Source of the DNA: Chamaecrista fasciculata
Lineage: Eukaryota; Streptophyta; Magnoliopsida; Fabales; Fabaceae
Length of the DNA stretch: 64,000 nucleotides
NCBI GenBank assembly: GCA_003254925.1
Contig: QANZ01034666.1
Coordinates: forward strand, 41,056 to 105,055
Reading direction: 5' to 3'
The translations under genes and the position numbers were made by a program. Positions 58,601 to 64,000 of this stretch are shown here, piece after piece; position 1 is the first letter of the stretch; each line of letters opens with the position of its first letter. Below the pieces are notes generated by a model that worked only from the letters and a program-made list of their open reading frames with translations, was not told the origin of the DNA and made no database searches.

Positions 58601-60099
58601 CTGAACACAATCCAAAATAATGTCAGATCACGGATATAAGTCATTGCTTTGACAGGTTGATTTCCAGATATCATTAAATCAGTCTACAAAAAATTGAAAC
58701 CAAAAAGAAATAACAAAACAAATAAATAAAGTTGCAGTAGACATAGAAAAGTTAAACAGCATTTAAAGAAACAAAAAGAAAACAATGCAAACATACTTCT
58801 GTTCCAATGCGCTCTCTGCTAATTTTAGCAGCTAGAGCCTCTTTAACTTCATCACATGCAGCAGCTACCTTCAGGTCTTCATCAAGAGTAAATTCAAATC
58901 TTGCACCTAAAATGATGATAAATAATCATTGTCAATATAGAAGGGTCAAAAATTCAAATACAAGTAGAATGGAATGAACAAAAAGTTCCAGTGATTATTT
59001 TCAAAATTTAGGAGTAAATAATGTATTGCACCAAATGTGAAGTCATCATGTCCGAAACGAGATGTTATTACTTATTAGACACCAAAGTCACCTTTGAGAA
59101 TTTATATAACTAATAATGAAATCTTAAAGAAGCCCGGAATTACAGAACTCAGGAAGTCCAGGATAATAGAAAGAAGGGTGTCCTCCGGTAATCATAGTGT
59201 ACAAAACAGGTTTTTATATCTTTCAACTCAAAAAAGATAGAAGATAAACAAACTACCAAGCTTAGCTTAAAATTATAATATACCAAATCGAATGGCTCGA
59301 AGAACACGTAAAGGATCATCCAAAAATGTTGCCTTTGGAGGCAAAGGAGTCACTATCTTTCCAGACTTCAGGTCTGAGGTCCCTGCAAGGAGTAAAAGTG
59401 AAATCAGGTTGACAGATATACAAGGAATTGCACAGCTCTAAGCATACTTATTCAGAGAATATGACCCATTCTAACCTCTTTTAGTAAAATCTTCAACCGA
59501 GTCAGTGTTGATATTGTAGAATAAACTGTCAAGCACAACTCAGTTATACATAAAATTATCCTCTTGAACGTTGGAAGGAGCAAAATGAATATACATGTAT
59601 AAACCAGAGAGAGATAAACAAAAGAAACTGGCTCTTAAAATTTCTAATTGTGTCATACAAATACATAAATCTGTTAAGATTTTAAGAAAGAAACCTGTTA
59701 ATGGTCAAATCCCTCCTATATGAATCCTCTTCAGCTGTGCCAAAACTTTGCTGTTGAACATAAAACAAATTTTATTGCCCATTATTTGACATTTTGACTT
59801 GGATACTGTGACTTCCAAATTATTTCTCGAATAAATGTCCAAAAATGTATGAAAATAAGCTTAACACCTAGCAAAACAAGGAAGAGGGGCAAAATAGAAC
59901 ATGACAGGAAATTCTTTTTACTTAAGCAGGTGACTAGTTATGAGAATACACATAAATTTCAACCTACCACCACCAAAAAATAAATCTACACTGAAATATC
60001 ATCATTAGTTTATGGATAACTATAACTGAAACCCCTTTGTCCTGCATCAGCTCCAGTGGCAGCCTGGGAACCAAAATATATTCACGTAGAGAAAAGGGA

Positions 60100-60141
<42 letters not shown>

Positions 60142-61812
60142 ATTGTTTTACATTGCTCAATTATTAAAAATTGCAAAAGCCAGCCCATAAGTTATATTAT
60201 TGATAATCACAAAAAGAAAAAATTATACACCTTTGTTGGAATGCGGCTATTCTCAGCATATTCTTCACTCCTTAAGTTAACAAAGTCAATCCACATATCA
60301 AATAGGCGCATCCTTGCTGTTTCCAAATGTTTGGATTGATCAGGGTTACTGCAAAATGTGAATTTCTGAGTAAAATTTCAGAAATGAAATGCAGCCAACA
60401 CATACAGCTGTGAGCATCAACTGCAGAGGTGAAAAAGCTATACAAAAAAAAAGTATCTATGTCCTAAACCCTGAGCACAAATTTAATGATAATTTTAGCA
60501 GCAAATGAAATAATAATATTTAGATAGCATGACCAGTCACCGAAGAAATATTACTTTAATTATATAAAAAGACATTATTTAAGAGCACAATATTGATAAT
60601 TTAGGAAATACAGTCAATTTTATACATACCTTTCAATAACACAAACTCCTTGCGCATCTTCTCCAATGGATAACAAGTACTCCCTAACCTTATCTACAAA
60701 TTCAGTACCCATCATATTGTCAAGAGCGATATCAATGTCATAGCAATCTTTCCCCAATAGCTGCAAAGCAATTAAAGCATCAAACTCAGGGCGACACAAG
60801 CATTCACCCTTATGATTACAAGCTTCCAACAATCAACTCACCTCCATAAAAAATAAAATAATAAAAATAACAACACCACCAACACCCCTCTGATAATTTT
60901 ATGAGACAATATACAATTTGGCCCCCCCAAAAAAAAAAGATCCCCACTTCACTCCTTTTTTTTTTACAATACAAAGTTTGTAACTAAGCTATGAACAAAG
61001 ACACTGACACACAGGACTCAGACGGCAAAATCTAGAAATTACATGACAAAGACGCTGAAGCTACATGACACACACGGCATATATATGTATATATTCATAT
61101 TGTAATTCCATGGGCGATTATCATTGGCATATATATATAGTAATTCCTACCAAGTAACTTTTTCAAAATTTTATCTTCACAAATTGACTCCTATGAATTT
61201 CTCAGTCATTCAAAAGAGAGATGGATTAAAACGCATAATTTCAATTAAGTTTTAAAGTGAAATGGTTTGCTTCATGCATTTTAATCTCATCTCTATCTGA
61301 ATAACAGAAATTCCAAGGAGTAGAGAATCCGGACTGAACTTTTTTGCCTGAGGGGTTTCTCTAACTACCATCCTTTCTAATTTCAGTGCTTTCTAGAAAC
61401 TGAGCAACAAATACAGAATATGTTCAGAGAAGCAACTCGCTTAAAAGATAACCAAATTGATTGTGCATTTCGTCTAATTTTATCAACAACAGACCTTGTC
61501 GCGAACCCATCCACCGGCAACTCGAAGCTGAGTTTGAAGACCAAAGCGACCAAGAGTGCCGAGAAGCCTATCGAAGATCTTCTTCTCTATATCAGAGAGC
61601 TCAATCTTGTCCCTCACTTGGTGTCGCGAAGGAGGAGAAATAGAAGAAGTAGCCGCCATTGTTGTGCAACTGAGAAACCCAAGGGTTTTGGCGGGAGGCC
61701 AAGAACTAGTATTACGAAGAGAAAGGGTGTTGTTAGAGAAACCCCTGAAACGAAAAGTTGGAGGCAGAAGAAAAGGTTGGAGCTTTATAGCGGTTTTCAA
61801 AGCGATTCTCAT
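55606..61812 (-). CDS. CCA-adding tRNA nucleotidyltransferase, 575 aa
   Basis: Class II enzyme that adds the 3' CCA to tRNAs using CTP and ATP. Fifteen minus-strand exons: 61495-61812, 60630-60760, 60231-60348, 59695-59750, 59476-59525, 59284-59382, 58797-58906, 58556-58683, 57998-58064, 57772-57855, 57394-57456, 57106-57250, 56752-56910, 56164-56258, 55606-55710; all GT-AG, exactly 576 codons with stop. Motif A is RVAGGWVRDK...YDIDIAL (97-118; metal ligands D114, D116), motif B RRD (201-203), motif C FLDDPLRVLRAIRFG (244-258), motif D ISRERIGTE (286-294). The N-terminus from M1 is basic, hydroxylated and transit-like; a second in-frame ATG at 61659 (MAATSS) would give a shorter protein, so dual targeting is plausible. 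An ATG at 61860 would extend the protein by 16 residues. Confidence 0.95.
55925..56075. mobile_element. Partial GAGTAAACTA-family MITE in the last CCA-gene intron
   Basis: TTTTAGGGACTGAATC, TTCAAGGAACTAAATTG and AAGGATCAAATCATTAATTTACTC follow the right-arm motifs of the family. The left arm is short or absent. Confidence 0.5.
57523..57606. repeat. Perfect 42-bp tandem duplication in a CCA-gene intron
   Basis: Two identical 42-bp units starting AGCACCTAGTGACAATAGC lie head to tail in the intron between exons 10 and 11. A looser repeat (GATTAGCAATGCAAACCACA-like) occurs near 57645 and 57720. Confidence 0.9.
60104..60136. repeat. (GA)n microsatellite in CCA-gene intron 3
   Basis: About 14 GA/AG units following an A-run, intronic. 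Confidence 0.9.
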
Positions 61813-61964
61813 GGGGTTTTGAAAATTGTGAACAATCTCTTCATTTTCTTGATGCTTCACTTCACTTCATTCATCATGCTTTGCTCGTTACAATCTGGGT
61901 GGGTCAATCTCAAAATGAGTCCGACCCGCATATCAAACTATCCATTTTGTTCAATTTTCTTGTG

Positions 61965-62340
61965 ATAAAAGTATTGTTCTAGTCCTTAAATTTTATCTCA
62001 ATTTTTAATTTATTTTTTAATATTTATTTTCTGTTAATTGTATTCTAAATATTTTATATTTTGGTCATTTTTACTCTTTATTCTTACTTTAATTAAATAT
62101 TAACAGACATATTCTACATAATTAATGACATGTAATGTAAATGTGATAAAAAAAACTTAAATAGTAAATCAGACTGAAAACATGATAAAGTTCGTTGTTA
62201 ATTTATTGAAAGAAGTTAATCAAATGATAAAATTGACCAAAATGTATAATATTGAAGATGAAATTGATAACATAAAAATATTGGAGACAAAATTAAAAAT
62301 TGATGTACATTTTGGAGACAAAAATAATGCTTTTGTCTTT
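61965..62340. mobile_element. Fold-back element upstream of the CCA gene
   Basis: The left arm AAGTATTGTTCTAGTCC ... TATTTTGGTCATTTTTA is loosely complementary to the right arm AAATTGACCAAAATGTA ... GACAAAAATAATGC. It has the same type as 6327-6672 and lies about 150 bp upstream of the CCA-gene start codon. Confidence 0.55.
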
Positions 62341-62888
62341 TTCTTTTTTACAAAAAATTTATTATTTCATATCTGAATATGCATCAAGTTAATGGAATAC
62401 TTAAATTTTAATTTAAATTGATTTAATATTTTTAATAGTTGAATTTACAATTTTTAATATTTAAATTTGTACTAAATTTATATTTTTTAACTTTTAAATT
62501 TAACTCAAGAATCATATTGTTGGCAAATAAAATATTTTATAGATTAATAAGTCACATATTTTGATCATCTAAAGACTATTTTATTGTCTTGATATAAATT
62601 TAAAAATAAAATAAATTTTCCCTGTTGCGATTAAAAATCACAAAAAGCCAATAGGGCAAAAACAAATGGCCCTTTGTAGGTAGCATCCAAGTGTCCAACC
62701 TTGAACTATCATTACAATTTACACTTATAAAAGTAGCCAATTGACTCGGATTAGGTACTCTATATTTTTATTTTTTATATTTTTTTCAGATTGAGAGAAG
62801 CCAAAAGAAAAGAAAAAATATATATAAAATATATATATATATTATATATATTTTACGATAAGTTTTAAACAATAGGATCAAAATAAAC
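62341..62888. other. Intergenic, AT-rich
   Basis: TA microsatellite at about 62817-62850. No gene seen. Confidence 0.45.
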
Positions 62889-63011
62889 TTTCATCCCCCA
62901 AAAGTTTTAATTTTTTACAAAGGTCATTTTCTTTATACAATAGGATCAAAACGTAAGAACAAAAAATAAATTAAAACTAGAATTTTAAATTTAAACAAAA
63001 GACATCTCTCT

Positions 63012-63252
63012 ATCCATTTTTCAAATTCCCCTCCTCATTCATCTTCATTGTCACAATCTCCTCCCTCATCCCCTCCAACGCTTCACCAAAATCCAACAAC
63101 ACCAACAACAATCCCGTCGTCAATGAGCTCCTCGTCCTTCAATCCAAATCCAACATAATCCTCCTCATTGACCAATCCATTTCTCGAGTCCTCAAGCAAT
63201 TTCTTATCTCTTTGATTCATCACTCTCACATTTTACCTCATAGCTCATCCTG
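63012..63252 (+). pseudogene. Captured fragment, possibly OST3/OST6 N-terminus
   Basis: The plus strand reads a hydrophobic stretch, then NNNPVVNELLVLQSKSN, then ILLIDQSISRVLKQFL and a stop at about 63250. Plant OST3/OST6 (oligosaccharyltransferase subunit 3) begins with a signal peptide followed by an 'EL..LQS.S..GVI.LDD.S.SRFL' block, which this resembles. The remainder of the thioredoxin-like domain and the membrane helices are missing. It is a moderate match made from memory. Confidence 0.45.
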
Positions 63253-63496
63253 AAATCGTAATTTGTCACCTCCAAATTTTAATCCATTCCATTCATACAC
63301 ATTCCACAAATTCCTAACTCCACCTAAGCACACAAAACCCTCGTTTTCCACTACCTTTTTTTTTCGTCACTCGATTCAAAATCTCCGACAATTCAACTCT
63401 CAGGAGCTGCCATGGCTCCTGGATGCAGGCACATCGGCGTTCGTGAGTCCCGATACTCTTTCTTCCTCTGATTCCCCCGCATTGAATGAAGATTTC

Positions 63497-63714
63497 GACA
63501 CGAGAAAAAAACTAGGGTTCGTGAGGTGCATAGAAGTTGCTCGATGTACTGTGTGTACCATCGGACCCAGGAGGATAGCTCCCACAATATAGAGCTTCCG
63601 TTGTCTCGGAAATTCGAGAGGTTGAGGTAGTTCCGGCCGCTGGCCGCCGGAAAGACGGAGATCTGATCCTGGAGGATGAAGGTGTCGTGCTTGACGAGAG
63701 AGAACTTTTGTTTA
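63497..63714 (-). pseudogene. Captured ANTH-domain (clathrin assembly protein) fragment
   Basis: A continuous minus-strand frame reads SLVKHDTFILQDQISVFPAA, then SGRNYLNLSNFRDN, WELSSWVRWYTQYIEQLL and CTSRTLVFF. The order 'NYLNLS.FRD......WELS.WVRWYA.YLE.LL' is the characteristic stretch of the AP180 N-terminal homology domain in plant putative clathrin assembly proteins. Only about 70 residues are present, with neither the N-terminal helices nor the C-terminal clathrin/AP2-binding region, and they sit in the loop of a Pack-MULE. Confidence 0.75.
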
Positions 63715-64000
63715 AATTCAATTTCAATCTTAATTTATTTTTTTTCTTACATTTTGATCCTTTTGTAAAAAGAAAATGACTTTAATGTAAAAAACTAAAA
63801 CTTTTGGGGGATGAAAGTTTATTTTTCATTTTTCTTAACGGAAAAATGGATGTAAAATGTTTGAGGGACCAACTGTGTCAAGTTTTGGAAAAACTGAGGG
63901 ACCAATATGGAACGAAAAATAACTGAGGGACCAATTTGAAACATTGAGCATAACTGAAGGACCAAAATAGGACTTTGGCCTTTATAAATATATAGTTTTT

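Larger units (their letters stand above)
62889..63980. mobile_element. Pack-MULE with two captured gene fragments, left end lost
   Basis: The left arm (62889-62965: AAACTTTCATCCCCCAAAAG, then AATAGGATCAAAACGTAAG) is complementary to the right arm (about 63740-63825). The right arm continues about 150 bp further to a terminus reading GGCCAAAGTCCTATTTTGG on the minus strand, the same type of end as the 16744-17546 element. The matching left terminal segment is missing, so the element is truncated at its left. The loop carries two fragments of different genes in opposite orientations. Confidence 0.72.

Noticed and set aside
60037-60339. 100-residue plus-strand frame with a Glu/Arg run
   Set aside because: Antisense to CCA-gene exon 3 and a GA microsatellite.

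Overview
This is a 64 kb piece of a eudicot nuclear chromosome. The evidence is spliced genes with GT-AG introns of plant-only or plant-typical families (a plant RMR-type RING receptor, PDIL5-2, a DUF688-type protein), AT-rich intergenic DNA, and dense plant repeats (copia and gypsy LTR fossils, L1-like LINEs, tRNA-derived SINEs, hAT and Mutator-like MITEs). I cannot name the species from the sequence.

Layout. 1-8.5 kb: a decayed copia element whose 3' LTR ends at about 4144, then a Mutator-like MITE with a perfect 9-bp target duplication and two nested hAT-like MITEs. 8.8-9.6 kb: a single-exon DUF688-like gene on the plus strand. 9.6-32.6 kb: no host gene that I can support. It holds many fold-back elements (several nested, several with perfect 9-bp duplications), a short LINE insertion with a 16-bp duplication, gypsy-like LTR remnants including a solo LTR, and a 2.1 kb L1-like LINE. 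32.6-61.9 kb: a block of four intact minus-strand genes: ISCA2 (iron-sulfur assembly, 4 exons, 159 aa), an RMR-type PA-TM-RING receptor/E3 ligase (4 exons, 442 aa), PDIL5-2 (5 exons, 435 aa) and the CCA-adding tRNA nucleotidyltransferase (15 exons, 575 aa). All exon phases close exactly. Between ISCA2 and RMR sit three phase-compatible minus-strand exons of a gene I do not recognise, with its 5' part missing. 62-64 kb: more fold-back elements.

Main theme. The window is rich in long inverted-repeat elements with 9-bp target duplications (Mutator superfamily, Pack-MULE-like). At least four carry a GC-richer, gene-like loop. I recognise the cargo in two: a splicing factor SF1/branchpoint-binding protein fragment (18765-18926) and, in one element, a clathrin-assembly ANTH fragment plus a possible OST3/OST6 N-terminus (63012-63714). 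The other two cargoes (about 17010-17345 and 39858-40370) look like coding DNA but are not recognised.

The four spliced genes do not form a pathway; they are ordinary housekeeping or trafficking genes that are neighbours. Each has a fold-back element within about 80-520 bp upstream of its start codon. Two N runs (38700-38702 in poly-A, 51807-51818 in poly-G) mark assembly gaps.
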